Below are positions 41,873-51,067 of a stretch of 64,000 nt of DNA, in pieces. Position numbers and translations under genes: made by a program. Source of the stretch: Paracidovorax anthurii. GTDB taxonomy: Bacteria; Pseudomonadota; Gammaproteobacteria; Burkholderiales; Burkholderiaceae_C. The number at the start of each line of letters is the position of its first letter. Within the stretch, counting starts at the first letter, position 1. The stretch covers positions 1-64,000 of the forward strand of contig NZ_QLTA01000017.1 of assembly GCF_003269065.1 (NCBI RefSeq), given 5' to 3'. The notes under the pieces are model-generated. The model was not told the origin of the DNA, did no database searches, and saw only the letters and a list, made by a program, of their open reading frames with translations.

Positions 41873-42885
41873 GCCGCCACCTCCCGCGCCACCGCGGGGC
41901 CCGGCCCCGGATGGAAGCAGCGCACCTCATGCTGCGGCGCCTCGGGGCGCGGGCGGGTGATCTCCGGCCGCGCCGCGCAGGCGGCGCTGGCACGGTCGCA
42001 GCGCGCCGCAAAGGCACAGCCCTGCGGCATCTGCAGCAGGTTGGGCGCCATGCCGGGAATCTGCCGCAACCGCTCGCCGCGCCGGTTGGCGCTCGGCAGG
42101 CTGCCGATCAGCCCCTGGGTGTAGGGATGCTGCGGATGGTCGATCACCTCGTCCACCGTGCCGCGCTCGACGATGCGCCCGGCGTACATCACGGCGACCT
42201 GGTCGGCCAGTCCCGCCACCACCGACAGGTCGTGGCTGATCCAGATCAACGAGGTGCCGCGCTCGCGCACCAGCTTCTGCACCTCGGAGAGGATCTGCGC
42301 CTGGATGGTCACGTCCAGCGCCGTCGTGGGCTCGTCGGCAATGATGAGGTCCGGCCCGTGGAGCATGGCGATGGCGATGGCCACGCGCTGGCGCATGCCC
42401 CCCGACAGCTGGTGCGGATAGGCCTTGAGGCGTTCCCCGGGGGCGGGGATGCCCACCAGTGCCAGCGCGTCGGCCGCGCGCGTGCGCGCCTGGGTTGTTG
42501 AGACGCGGCTGTGCGCGCGCACCGCCTCGATCATCTGCGTGTCCACCCGCAGCACCGGGTTGAGCGTGGCCATGGGGTCCTGGAAGATCATCGCGATGCG
42601 GTTGCCCCGCAGCGCGCGGCGCGCGGCCGGCGGCAGCCGGGTGATGTCCCGGCCCTGGAACAGCACCTCGCCCTCCTCCACCCGCCCGGGCGGATCGACC
42701 AGACCCATGATGGAAAAGCCGGTGACCGACTTGCCCGAGCCGGACTCGCCCACCAGGCCCAGGACCTGGCCGCGCCCCAGCGCGAAGGAGACGCCATCGA
42801 CCACCGGCAGCACGCCCGCCCGCGTATGGAAGCGCGTGTGCAGGTTGCGCACCTCCAGGGTCGGAAGATCAGGAGCCTCGCTCAT
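41869..42885 (-). CDS. Peptide-type ABC importer ATPase (DppD-like)
   Basis: 338 residues: Walker [27 protein letters not shown], signature [15 protein letters not shown], Walker [33 protein letters not shown], and the Cys-rich C-terminus ([19 protein letters not shown]). Partner of the second ATPase. It overlaps the permease stop (42882-42885) and the next ATPase start by 4 bp each. Confidence 0.94.
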   Translation of the reverse strand: MSEAPDLPTLEVRNLHTRFHTRAGVLPVVDGVSFALGRGQVLGLVGESGSGKSVTGFSIMGLVDPPGRVEEGEVLFQGRDITRLPPAARRALRGNRIAMIFQDPMATLNPVLRVDTQMIEAVRAHSRVSTTQARTRAADALALVGIPAPGERLKAYPHQLSGGMRQRVAIAIAMLHGPDLIIADEPTTALDVTIQAQILSEVQKLVRERGTSLIWISHDLSVVAGLADQVAVMYAGRIVERGTVDEVIDHPQHPYTQGLIGSLPSANRRGERLRQIPGMAPNLLQMPQGCAFAARCDRASAACAARPEITRPRPEAPQHEVRCFHPGPGPAVAREVAA

Positions 42886-43781
42886 TTCTGCAGCCTCGGG
42901 TTGAGCACATCGCGCAGTTGGTCGCCCACGAGATTGATCGCGACGATGGTGGCCAGCAGCGCCAGGCCGGGAAAGAAGCTGATCCAGTACTCGTTGGACA
43001 GCAGGTACTGGTAGCCGTTGGAGATCAGCAGGCCCAGCGATGGCTCGGTGATCGGCACGCCCAGGCCCAGGAACGACAGCGTGGCCTCCAGCGTGATGGC
43101 GCGCGCCACCTGCAGCGCGCCGATCACGAGCAGCGGCGGCAGGCAGTTGGGCAGGATGTGGCCGGTGAGGATGCGCCAGGGCGGAATGCCCTGCCCGCGC
43201 GCCGCCTCCACGTACTCGCGCCGCGCCTCCACCAGCGCCTGGCCGCGCGCGGTGCGCGCGTAGTAGGCCCATTCGAGCAGCACCAGCGTAAGCACCACGT
43301 TGCCGATGCCCTTGCCCATGTACGCCAGGATCATGAGCGCCATGAGGATGGTGGGGAACGACAGCAACAGGTCCACCAGCCGCATCAGCAAGGCATCCAC
43401 CCGGCCGCCGGCATAGGCCGCCACGAGCCCGACGAGCGTGCCCAGCACGGCCGCGACCACGGCGGAGCCCACGCCCACCAGCAGGCTGATGCGCAGCCCG
43501 TAGAGGATGGCCGAGTACAGGTCGCGTCCCTGGCCGTCGGTGCCGAGCCAGTAGGTGTGCGTGCCCTCGCCGTTGAGCGATCCGGGCTTGAGGCGCGCAT
43601 CCAGCACGTCCAGTTGCGTCAGGTCATAGGGGTTCTGCGGCGTGATCCACGGCGCGCACAGGGCCGCCAGCGCGAGCAGCACGAGCACGGCCAGGCCGGC
43701 CAGCGCCACGCGCGACTGCAAAAAGTCTGCCCCCACGCGCCACCACAGCGAGCGCTCGTCGAAAGTGCGGGCCGCGCTCAT
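42882..43781 (-). CDS. Peptide-type ABC importer permease (DppC-like)
   Basis: 299 residues with the N-terminal OppC-type segment (WLGTDGQGRDLYSAILYGLR) and about six membrane helices; EAA-like coupling loop EYVEAARGQGIPPWRILTGHILPN. Its ATG overlaps the stop of the other permease by 4 bp. Confidence 0.94.
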   Translation of the reverse strand: MSAARTFDERSLWWRVGADFLQSRVALAGLAVLVLLALAALCAPWITPQNPYDLTQLDVLDARLKPGSLNGEGTHTYWLGTDGQGRDLYSAILYGLRISLLVGVGSAVVAAVLGTLVGLVAAYAGGRVDALLMRLVDLLLSFPTILMALMILAYMGKGIGNVVLTLVLLEWAYYARTARGQALVEARREYVEAARGQGIPPWRILTGHILPNCLPPLLVIGALQVARAITLEATLSFLGLGVPITEPSLGLLISNGYQYLLSNEYWISFFPGLALLATIVAINLVGDQLRDVLNPRLQK

Positions 43782-44752
43782 CGGGCGGCCTCCAGGCGCA
43801 CGCGCGGGTCGAGCAGCCGGTAGGCCAGGTCCACCAGCAGGTTCAACACCACGAAGATCAGCACCACCACCATCAGGTAGGCCACCACCACGGGGCGGTC
43901 CAGCGCGTTGATGCTGTCCAGGATCAGCTTGCCCGCACCCGGCCAGGCGAAGATCGACTCGGTCACCACGGCATAGGCGATGGTCGATCCCAGTTCCAGC
44001 CCCAGCACCGTGACCAGGGGAATCATGGTGTTGCGGAGCACGTGCATGAGCACCACGCGCAGCGGCGACAGGCCCTTGGCCCGAGCGAACTTCACGAAAT
44101 CCTGCGGCAGCACCTCGCGCACGCCGGCGCGGGTGAGGCGCAGCACCAGCGAAATCTTGAACAGCGCCAGATTGAACGCGGGCAGCAGCAGGTGGTGCCA
44201 GCCGTCCAGCGTGAGCCAGGACCATTGCACGCCCAGCCACTCGCGCGTGGCGCCGCGCCCGCTGGCCGGCATCCAGCCCAGCTGCACGCTGAACACCATG
44301 ATCAGCATGAGCGCGACCCAGAAGGCCGGCAGGGAAAAGCCCACGATGCTGACAGACATGAGCAGCTTCGAGGCGGGATGGTCCGGCTTCATCCCGGCGA
44401 ACAGGCCCAGCGGCACGCCCAGCAGCACGGCCATCAGCAAGGCGGCCACGGCCAGCTCCAGCGTGGCGGGCAGCCGGCCCAGAATCAGGCGCACCGCGTC
44501 TTCCTGGTAGACGAAGCTCTTGCCCAGATGCCCCTGCAGCGCGCCTTCCACGAAGGCGACGTACTGCTGCCACAGCGGCTTGTCGAGGCCCAGCCGGGCG
44601 ATCGCCGCGAGGCGCTCCTGCTGGTTCATGTCGTCGCCGATCAGGATGTCCACCGGGTTGCCGATGGAATGCAGGCCCACGAAGACGATCACCGTCATCG
44701 CGGCCACGACCAGCGCCGCCTGGGCCAGCCGGCGCAGCAGCCAACCCGTCAT
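43778..44752 (-). CDS. Peptide-type ABC importer permease (DppB-like)
   Basis: 324 residues: first helix LAQAALVVAAMTVIVFVGLH, large periplasmic loop, and the EAA loop DFVKFARAKGLSPLRVVLMHVLRN before the last helices. Its start overlaps the monooxygenase stop by 4 bp, so transport and oxidation genes are translated together. Confidence 0.94.
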   Translation of the reverse strand: MTGWLLRRLAQAALVVAAMTVIVFVGLHSIGNPVDILIGDDMNQQERLAAIARLGLDKPLWQQYVAFVEGALQGHLGKSFVYQEDAVRLILGRLPATLELAVAALLMAVLLGVPLGLFAGMKPDHPASKLLMSVSIVGFSLPAFWVALMLIMVFSVQLGWMPASGRGATREWLGVQWSWLTLDGWHHLLLPAFNLALFKISLVLRLTRAGVREVLPQDFVKFARAKGLSPLRVVLMHVLRNTMIPLVTVLGLELGSTIAYAVVTESIFAWPGAGKLILDSINALDRPVVVAYLMVVVLIFVVLNLLVDLAYRLLDPRVRLEAAR

Positions 44753-46275
44753 GAAGCCACCCGCTCGGCAGGCGGATCGGCGGCCGGGCTGGCGGCCACG
44801 TCCTCGTAGGCGGGGAACTCCGCGGCCACCCATTCGGTGCCGTCCAGCTCCGGCTCGCTGAAGCGGCCCATCGCCGCATAGTGGTGCCCGACGTCCTCGG
44901 CCAGCAGTTGAGCGGCCAGGCCGCGTGCCAGGCGCTGCGCGCCATCGGTGATCTGGGGAATGTCCCCCGCGCCGGCACCGTGCGACAGCGCGGCGGCATA
45001 GTTGAAGCAGTGCACGCGCTCCAGGCCGGGCAGCGCGCCCGGCACCTTCGGCTGGAACTCGAAGAGAGGGCCCAGATCGGGCGACTCGGCCAGCTCCAGG
45101 TCGTCCTCGCCCGGCACCGGCGCGAACCGATCCCGCCAGACGCGCACATGCGGCGCGAGGCGGGCGAATTCGGGGCGCTGCGCCCAGTCGGTGCGAAAGC
45201 CCGTGCAGAAAATCACGAAGTCGGCCGCAAGCGGCCCCTTGCCCGTCTCCAGGCGCAAAGCGCCATCGCTGCGCACGCTGGCCGAGGCCACCGGGGTCTG
45301 CAGGTGGAAATGCGCGTTGGCGTGGCGCGAGACGCGCAGCGTGCTGCCATGGGGCGGCGGCACCTGCTGCACGTTGATGTAGTGGCGAAAGCGCCATTTC
45401 CACTCGTCGGGCAAGGCATGGAAGCCCTGGGACATGCCGGGGTTGCCGGCGCCCTTGCCCTTGTTCACGCGCGGCAGGTCGCCGCGGCGGATCAGCAGAT
45501 CGGCCCGCGCCGCTCCCGCCTCCAGCGCCGTGGCTGCGGCATCCATGGCCGATGCGCCGCCGCCGATGACGGCCACGCGCAAGCCCCGCAGCGACTCGCC
45601 CGCCCATGCATGGGAGGAATGCGCCCAGCGGTCGCGGGGCAGTTGCGAGGCCCAGTCCGGCACCCAGGGGCCGCCCAGCCCGTCGCGCCCGGTGGCCAGC
45701 ACCACATGGCGGGCGAGCACCTCGTACGGAGCACCGCCGCCCGCCTCGTCCACGAGGCCCAGCTGCACCAGGCCGTCGGCCCGCGGCAGCACGTCGCGCA
45801 CGTGCTGCCGGTTGCGCACGTCCAGGCCCAGCACCTGCCGGTACCAGCGCAGATAGTCCATCCACTGCAGGCGCGGAATCTTGTCCAGCGCCTCCCAGGC
45901 CGCCCCGCCGAACTGCGCCTCGAACCAGGCGCGGAAGGTGAGCGCCGGCAGGCCCAGCGCCGGCCCCGTCAGCTCCTTGGGCGAGCGCAGGGTCTCCATG
46001 CGCGCCGTGGTCGCCCATGGCCCTTCGAAGCCCGCCGGAGAACGGTCGAAGATCCGCACCTGCACGCCCAGGTGCGTGAGCGACGCGGCCAGCGTGAGCC
46101 CGGCCATGCCACCGCCCACGATGGCGACGTCCAGCACGGCCGCGCCGTCCTGGGTGCGCTCGGGCACCCAGCGCCTCGCCGGCTGGCACAGCCACTGCAG
46201 GTCCTGCCGCAGCCGGGCTTCCAGGGCCGGCAGGCCGGCTCCGGGGATCAGCGGGGAAACGGGAGTGGGATTCAT
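44749..46275 (-). CDS. Flavin-dependent monooxygenase (FMO/lysine-hydroxylase-like)
   Basis: 508 residues of the NAD(P)H/FAD two-dinucleotide-binding fold: FAD motif VGGGMAGLTLAASL near 54-67, second Rossmann motif VIGGGASAMDAAATALE, and FCTGFRTDWAQRPEF. Related to class B monooxygenases that hydroxylate amines or insert oxygen beside carbonyls. A 48-residue N-terminal extension precedes the FAD domain. Second gene of the operon, overlapping the LysR stop by 4 bp. Substrate presumably comes in through the ABC system. Confidence 0.82.
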   Translation of the reverse strand: MNPTPVSPLIPGAGLPALEARLRQDLQWLCQPARRWVPERTQDGAAVLDVAIVGGGMAGLTLAASLTHLGVQVRIFDRSPAGFEGPWATTARMETLRSPKELTGPALGLPALTFRAWFEAQFGGAAWEALDKIPRLQWMDYLRWYRQVLGLDVRNRQHVRDVLPRADGLVQLGLVDEAGGGAPYEVLARHVVLATGRDGLGGPWVPDWASQLPRDRWAHSSHAWAGESLRGLRVAVIGGGASAMDAAATALEAGAARADLLIRRGDLPRVNKGKGAGNPGMSQGFHALPDEWKWRFRHYINVQQVPPPHGSTLRVSRHANAHFHLQTPVASASVRSDGALRLETGKGPLAADFVIFCTGFRTDWAQRPEFARLAPHVRVWRDRFAPVPGEDDLELAESPDLGPLFEFQPKVPGALPGLERVHCFNYAAALSHGAGAGDIPQITDGAQRLARGLAAQLLAEDVGHHYAAMGRFSEPELDGTEWVAAEFPAYEDVAASPAADPPAERVAS

Positions 46276-47282
46276 CGGGAGACCTTTCGAGCGGCCCTGG
46301 CGGGCTGCTCCTCATGGGGGGTGCGGGCTTGCAGCAGCTGCGCGTGCGCGCCCACGTCGTGTTGCACGAAACCGGGCACGGCGCGCGCGGCCTCCAGCAG
46401 CGCATCGGCCACGGCGGTCACGTGCGCCGTCGGCGGGCGCGCCTGCGGCACCACCACGCCGAAGAAAAAAGGGATGTGCACGTCCAGCGGCCGCACCGCC
46501 AGGCCATCGTCCGGCGCGGCCCGCGCCGTCAACGGCTCCAGCACGGCCACGCCCAGGCCGGCACGCACCAGGGCCTGGGCATTGATGGAGGCATTGGTTT
46601 CGATCAGCGCCTCGCGGGCGCCGCCCTCGCCCGCAGCACCCGCAGGCAGGCCCGCATCGAGGCGCTGGCGCAGCCGGTACGGGTTGCTCATCGTGATCAG
46701 CCGGCGCTCGGCCAGTGCGGCCATGGGCACCACGGCATGCCGCGCCAATGGGTCTCCGGCCGGCAACACCGCCACGCACGGCACCTCGCCGATCCAGAGC
46801 ACCTGCAGGCCCCGGTGTTCCAGCGGCAGGCTGCTGGCGCCGAGCTGCACGGTGCCGGACACCACGGCATGCACCACCTGCTCGGGCGATGCCGATCGCA
46901 GCCGCAGCGCGCCCGCGCCGAACCGGGCCTCGACCCCGCCCAGCGCCTGTGGCAGCAGGCCGACGGCCAGCGCCGAGGTGGCGGCCAGCACCAGCGGCGC
47001 GACGCCCCCGCCCCGGGCGATTTCCGCCGCGCGCTCATGGATGTGGCGCAGCCCGCCCAGGGCCCGCTCCACGTCGTCGTAGAGAAGAAAGCCCTGCTCC
47101 GTCGGGGTGACGCGCGGGCCGTTGCGCTCGAACAGGGCATAGCCGATCTCGGCCTCCAGCTCCTGCACCAGGCGCGTGATGGCAGGCTGCGAGCGCGACA
47201 GAAGGCGCGCCGCCGCCGTCACGCTGCCCGCCGACATGACGGCGGCAAACGCTTCAAGCTGCCGTATTTCCATGGAATTCAT
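46272..47282 (-). CDS. LysR-type regulator, first gene of its own operon
   Basis: 336 residues. N-terminal winged helix (MEIRQLEAFAAVMSAGSVTAAARLLSRS) and a LysR effector domain. Unusually, it is not divergent from its likely targets: its stop overlaps the monooxygenase start (ATGA at 46272-46275), so it is co-transcribed with them. ATG at 47282 is used; the ATG at 47273 (MEIRQLEAF) is equally good. Confidence 0.92.
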   Translation of the reverse strand: MNSMEIRQLEAFAAVMSAGSVTAAARLLSRSQPAITRLVQELEAEIGYALFERNGPRVTPTEQGFLLYDDVERALGGLRHIHERAAEIARGGGVAPLVLAATSALAVGLLPQALGGVEARFGAGALRLRSASPEQVVHAVVSGTVQLGASSLPLEHRGLQVLWIGEVPCVAVLPAGDPLARHAVVPMAALAERRLITMSNPYRLRQRLDAGLPAGAAGEGGAREALIETNASINAQALVRAGLGVAVLEPLTARAAPDDGLAVRPLDVHIPFFFGVVVPQARPPTAHVTAVADALLEAARAVPGFVQHDVGAHAQLLQARTPHEEQPARAARKVSR

Positions 47283-47323
47283 TCATTCGCATAACGCATC
47301 ATGCAACCGTAAGAATCCATTTC

Positions 47324-47346
47324 ACAAATAATAAAACCGCATTTGT
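47324..47346. promoter_or_regulatory. LysR-type T-N11-A inverted repeat
   Basis: ACAAAT-N11-ATTTGT is a perfect 6-bp inverted repeat with the T-N11-A spacing of LysR recognition sites, 42 bp upstream of the LysR start, in an AT-rich patch between that gene and yigZ. Confidence 0.65.
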
Positions 47347-47441
47347 ACATACCCCTCCGGGCAGCCCTGCTTTGACCTCGCACAGGAAAGAGCGGCATGG
47401 CAGGCGTGGGCGCCACCCCGCCGTCCTACACTCGGCGACCC

Positions 47442-48032
47442 ATGCCACACACCCTTGCCGCGCCTGCGCACAGCGAACTCGTCATCAAGAAAAGCCGCTT
47501 CATCGGCTGCGTGCAGCCGATGTCCGACCGGGCATCCGCCCAGGCCGTGGTGGATGCCCTGTGGAAGCAGCACCCTGGCGCGGCCCACGTCTGCTGGGCG
47601 CTGCTGGCGGGCGGCCAGTCGGCGGCCGTGGATGACGGCGAGCCCGGCGGCACGGCCGGGCGCCCGATGCTCGACGTGCTGCGCCACCAGGACCTGGAGG
47701 GCGTGCTGGCCACGGTCGTGCGCTATTTCGGCGGTGTCAAGCTGGGCGCGGGCGGGCTGGTGCGCGCCTACACGGACACCATCGCCCAGGCGCTCCTGAA
47801 GGCCGACAAGGTGACCCTGCAGCGCATGGCCACGCTGCAGTGCGAGGTGCCGTATGCCCTGGAGGGCCTGCTGCGCCGCCACATCGAAGCCGCGGGCGCG
47901 GAGCTGCTGCAGGTGCGGCACGGCTCGCAGGTCCACCTGCAGATGCGCCTGCCGCAGGCGCAGGCCGAGGCGTTCAGGGAGCAGGTCAGCGAGGCGGGCC
48001 AGGGGCGCATCGGGTGGTCGGCCGCCGCCTGA
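47442..48032 (+). CDS. yigZ: YigZ/IMPACT-family protein
   Basis: 196 residues. The conserved IMPACT domain is clear: KKSRFIGCVQPMSD, DDGEPGGTAGRPML and VVRYFGGVKLGAGGLVRAY, followed by a ferredoxin-like C-terminal domain. Family role in bacteria unknown; the eukaryotic IMPACT protein modulates translation-stress signalling. Start at 47442 (MPHTLAAPAHSELVIKKS). Divergent from the LysR-headed operon. Confidence 0.93.
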   Translation: MPHTLAAPAHSELVIKKSRFIGCVQPMSDRASAQAVVDALWKQHPGAAHVCWALLAGGQSAAVDDGEPGGTAGRPMLDVLRHQDLEGVLATVVRYFGGVKLGAGGLVRAYTDTIAQALLKADKVTLQRMATLQCEVPYALEGLLRRHIEAAGAELLQVRHGSQVHLQMRLPQAQAEAFREQVSEAGQGRIGWSAAA

Positions 48033-48150
48033 GAACGCGTTCACGATCCAAGCACGATCCTTTTCGCGCAGGCACAAGGCCTGCGCACCTACACGCGCCG
48101 CCCGCACCGCCCACGACACTCGGGGCTTTCATGCAACGAAGGGAGGTGCC

Positions 48151-49563
48151 ATGGGCGAATCGCTCGATGTCGTCATCATCGGGGGCGGGTCCGCGGGCCT
48201 GGCGGCGCTGCGCGAAGTGCGCAAGCGCACCGACCGCTACCTGCTCGTCAACGACGGCCCCTGGGGCACCACCTGCGCCCGCGTGGGCTGCATGCCCTCC
48301 AAGATGCTCATCGAGGCGGCCAACGCCTTCCATGCCCGGCACAAGCTCCAGGCCTTCGGCATCCACGGTGGCGACCAGCTCACCGCCGAGCTTCCCGCCG
48401 TGCTGGCGCGCGTGCGGAAGCTGCGCGACGAATTCGTGGCCGGCACGCTGAAATCGACCGACGGGGATGCGCGCGCCATCTCGGGCCGCGGGCGCCTGCT
48501 GGACGCGCACCGTGTGGACGTGGGCGGAAAGGTGCACCGCGCGCGCAGCATCATCATCGCCACGGGCTCCCGCCCCCGGGTCCCGGAGCCCTGGCTGGCC
48601 TTCGACGACCGCATCCTCACCACCGACACGCTGTTCGAGCAGCCCACGCTCGGCCCCCGCATGGCCGTGGTCGGCCTGGGGCCGCTGGGCGTGGAGATGG
48701 CCCAGGCGCTCTCGCGGCTCGGGATTGAGGTCACGGCATTCGGCACGCGGGAGACCGTTGCCGGCCTGACCGATCCGGAGGTCAACGCCGCCTTGCGGGA
48801 ACGGCTCGAAGGCGAATTCACGGTCCACGTCGGCGGCGACGTCGAACTGCGCGAAGTGGCCGGTGGCATCGAGGTCGACAACGGCACCGCCACCGTCGTG
48901 GTGGACCAGGTGCTGGCCGCCATGGGCCGCCAGCCGAACATGGAGCATCTGGGGCTCGACACCCTGGGCGTGGATCTGGACGACACAGGCCTGCCGCCGA
49001 TCGACCCGCGCTCGCTGCAGGTGGGCGACCTGCCTGTCTTCGTGGCGGGTGATGCCGATGGCGACCGCCCGTTGCTGCACGAGGCCGCGGACGAAGGCCA
49101 CATCGCCGGACTGAACGCGCTGGCGCGCAAGCCGCGCGGGTTCCAGAGGCGCACGCGCCTCTCCATCGTCTTCAGCCAGCCGAATGCCGCCGTGATCGGC
49201 CACCGCCATGCGGCGCTGAAAGACCAGGAGGTGGTGACCGGCCACGTGGACTTCGCACGCCAGGGCCGCGCCCGCGTGGCGCAGTGCGACCACGGGCGGC
49301 TGCACGTATATGCCGGGCGCGACACCGGCCGGCTGCTGGGCGCCGAGCTGTGCGCGCCCTCGGGCGAGCACATGGCCCACCTGCTGGCCCTGGCCGTCGA
49401 TCGCGAACTGACCGTGCAGGACCTGCTGCGCATGCCCTTCTACCACCCGGTGCTGGAGGAAGGCCTGCGGACCGCGCTGCGGGACGCCGCCGCGCAGCTG
49501 CCGCGCACCAGCGACTCCGACCTTTCCGCATGCAGCGCCTACGGGGCGAGCGCCCTGGACTGA
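48151..49563 (+). CDS. Dihydrolipoyl dehydrogenase-like flavoprotein, no lipoyl domain
   Basis: 470 residues. FAD motif IIGGGSAGLAALREV at 9-23, redox pair GTTCARVGCMPSKM, NAD motif VVGLGPLGVEMAQAL, and C-terminal MPFYHPVLEEGLRTAL with a conserved His-Glu region in place of the standard HPTLSE. A class I disulfide oxidoreductase: possibly a soluble E3 or a mycothione/quinone-type reductase. Not linked to any E1/E2 gene here, and the window already has the complex-specific lpdA. GGGAGG lies before the ATG. Confidence 0.85.
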   Translation: MGESLDVVIIGGGSAGLAALREVRKRTDRYLLVNDGPWGTTCARVGCMPSKMLIEAANAFHARHKLQAFGIHGGDQLTAELPAVLARVRKLRDEFVAGTLKSTDGDARAISGRGRLLDAHRVDVGGKVHRARSIIIATGSRPRVPEPWLAFDDRILTTDTLFEQPTLGPRMAVVGLGPLGVEMAQALSRLGIEVTAFGTRETVAGLTDPEVNAALRERLEGEFTVHVGGDVELREVAGGIEVDNGTATVVVDQVLAAMGRQPNMEHLGLDTLGVDLDDTGLPPIDPRSLQVGDLPVFVAGDADGDRPLLHEAADEGHIAGLNALARKPRGFQRRTRLSIVFSQPNAAVIGHRHAALKDQEVVTGHVDFARQGRARVAQCDHGRLHVYAGRDTGRLLGAELCAPSGEHMAHLLALAVDRELTVQDLLRMPFYHPVLEEGLRTALRDAAAQLPRTSDSDLSACSAYGASALD

Positions 49564-49652
49564 AATAGTCCTCAAGCTCTCCGCCGGCGTGCCGATAGAG
49601 CAGGTACTTTTGCCATCGGCCTGCCGCGCGGAGGCCACACCAGGAGCCCCCC

Positions 49653-49856
49653 ATGGATGTCAGCCTCTCCCAGTCCGTCGTCAACACCGCAACGGCCCTG
49701 GCCAGCCAGAAGACCTCGGACGCCGTGAACATCACCGTGCTCAAGAAGGCGATCGACATCCAGAAAACATCGGCCGCCCAACTGCTGGAGGCGCTGCCCC
49801 AGCCCCAGCTCGCCACCTCGGGCAGCCTGGGCACCCAGGTCAATACCTTCGCCTGA
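49653..49856 (+). CDS. YjfB-like putative motility protein
   Basis: 67 residues: MDVSLSQSVVNTATALASQ, KTSDAVNITVLKKAIDIQKT and a hydrophobic AAQLLEALPQP tail, the layout of the small YjfB family found near flagellar or motility genes. AGGAGCC precedes the ATG. No motility genes are adjacent. Confidence 0.75.
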   Translation: MDVSLSQSVVNTATALASQKTSDAVNITVLKKAIDIQKTSAAQLLEALPQPQLATSGSLGTQVNTFA

Positions 49857-49904
49857 CCGCCTGACCGGCGGCGGGCCCTCCCGCCGCCCCCCGTCCTGCG
49901 CCGC

Positions 49905-51047
49905 CTAGCGGATGCGCGCCGGCGACAGCCCCGCCACGTCCACGCCCTGCCGCTCCAGGGCAGCATCGGGCGGCTCGCGCAGCAGCAGCCCCCGCGCCAG
50001 CAGCGAGGCGCCGGCGGCGCTCTGGATGCCATAGCCGCCCTGTCCCGCGAGCCAGAAAAAGCCCTCGACGTGGTTGTCCCAGCCGATGACCATGTCGCCA
50101 TCCGCCACGAAGGACCGCAGCCCCGCCCAGGTGTGCGAGGGCCGCCGGATCTGGAAGGTGGTCATCTGCTCGATGTTCCAGATGCCCGTGGCCACGTCCA
50201 GCTCCTCCGGCACCACGTCGTGCGGATGCGTGGGGTCGGCGTTGGCCGGCGAGCCCAGCAGTTGCCCGGCATCGGGCTTGAAGTAGAAGCTTTCATCGAT
50301 CCCCACCACCGCCGGCCAGCGCGCCGCATCCATGCCGGGCGGCACGGGGAAGGTGAAGGCGGTGCGCCGCCGGGGCTCCAGGCCGATGGCGGGCACGCCG
50401 GCCATGGCGGCCACCGCATCGGCCCAGGCGCCCGCGGCATTGACGATGGCGCCGGCGTGCAGCACCTCGCCCGAGGCGAGGCCGACGCGCCAGCCCCCCG
50501 CCTCCCGTGCGATGGAGCTCACCCCGGCCTCCGTGCGCAGCTGGCCGCCGCGCTGGCGCATGCCCCGCAGGTAGCCCTGGTGGAGCGCATGGACGTCGAT
50601 GTCGGCGGCCCCCGGCTCGCTCATGCCGCAGGCCACGGCCTCGGGGCGCAGGCAGGGCAGCCACTCCAGCAGCCGTTCGCGGGACACCTTCTCCACGTTC
50701 GGAGAGTGCGCCAGGGCCTGCGCGTAGGCCTCCTCCAGCAGATCCAGCTGGTCGGGCCCGGCCACGTACACCACGCCGCGCGGCGAGAGCAGCGGCTCGT
50801 CGCCGCAGAAGCCGGCGGGCGGCTGCTCGTAGAACGCCCGGCTGGCGCGCGTCAGCGCCTGGATGTTGGGCGTGCCGTAGGTCTCCATGTAGAGCGCGGC
50901 GGAGCGGCCGGTGGTGTGGTAGCCCGGCTGCGACTCGCGCTCCAGCACCAGCACGCCCGGGCCGGACGCCGCATGCGCGAGCTGCCAGCCGATGGAGGCG
51001 CCCGCGATGCCGGCGCCGATGACGAGAAAGTCCACGGAATCGCCCAT
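49905..51047 (-). CDS. D-amino acid oxidase/dehydrogenase-like FAD protein
   Basis: 380 residues, DAO fold: FAD-binding VIGAGIAGASIGWQLAH at about 9-25, ERESQPGYHTTGRSAALYMETYG, and the C-terminal GQGGYGIQSAAGASLLARGL. Deaminates a D-amino acid or glycine-like substrate, passing electrons to oxygen or the respiratory chain. Last gene of the cluster led by dsdA, 20 bp after the amidase. Substrate is not certain; its neighbours favour D-amino acids. Confidence 0.83.
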   Translation of the reverse strand: MGDSVDFLVIGAGIAGASIGWQLAHAASGPGVLVLERESQPGYHTTGRSAALYMETYGTPNIQALTRASRAFYEQPPAGFCGDEPLLSPRGVVYVAGPDQLDLLEEAYAQALAHSPNVEKVSRERLLEWLPCLRPEAVACGMSEPGAADIDVHALHQGYLRGMRQRGGQLRTEAGVSSIAREAGGWRVGLASGEVLHAGAIVNAAGAWADAVAAMAGVPAIGLEPRRRTAFTFPVPPGMDAARWPAVVGIDESFYFKPDAGQLLGSPANADPTHPHDVVPEELDVATGIWNIEQMTTFQIRRPSHTWAGLRSFVADGDMVIGWDNHVEGFFWLAGQGGYGIQSAAGASLLARGLLLREPPDAALERQGVDVAGLSPARIR

Positions 51048-51067
51048 GCCCTGTGCCCTTTCTTCCG

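Noticed and set aside
47228-47250. GACATGACGGCGG resembling box B of the dispersed repeat
   Set aside because: It encodes the conserved helix-turn-helix of the LysR protein and lacks box A, so it is a chance match.
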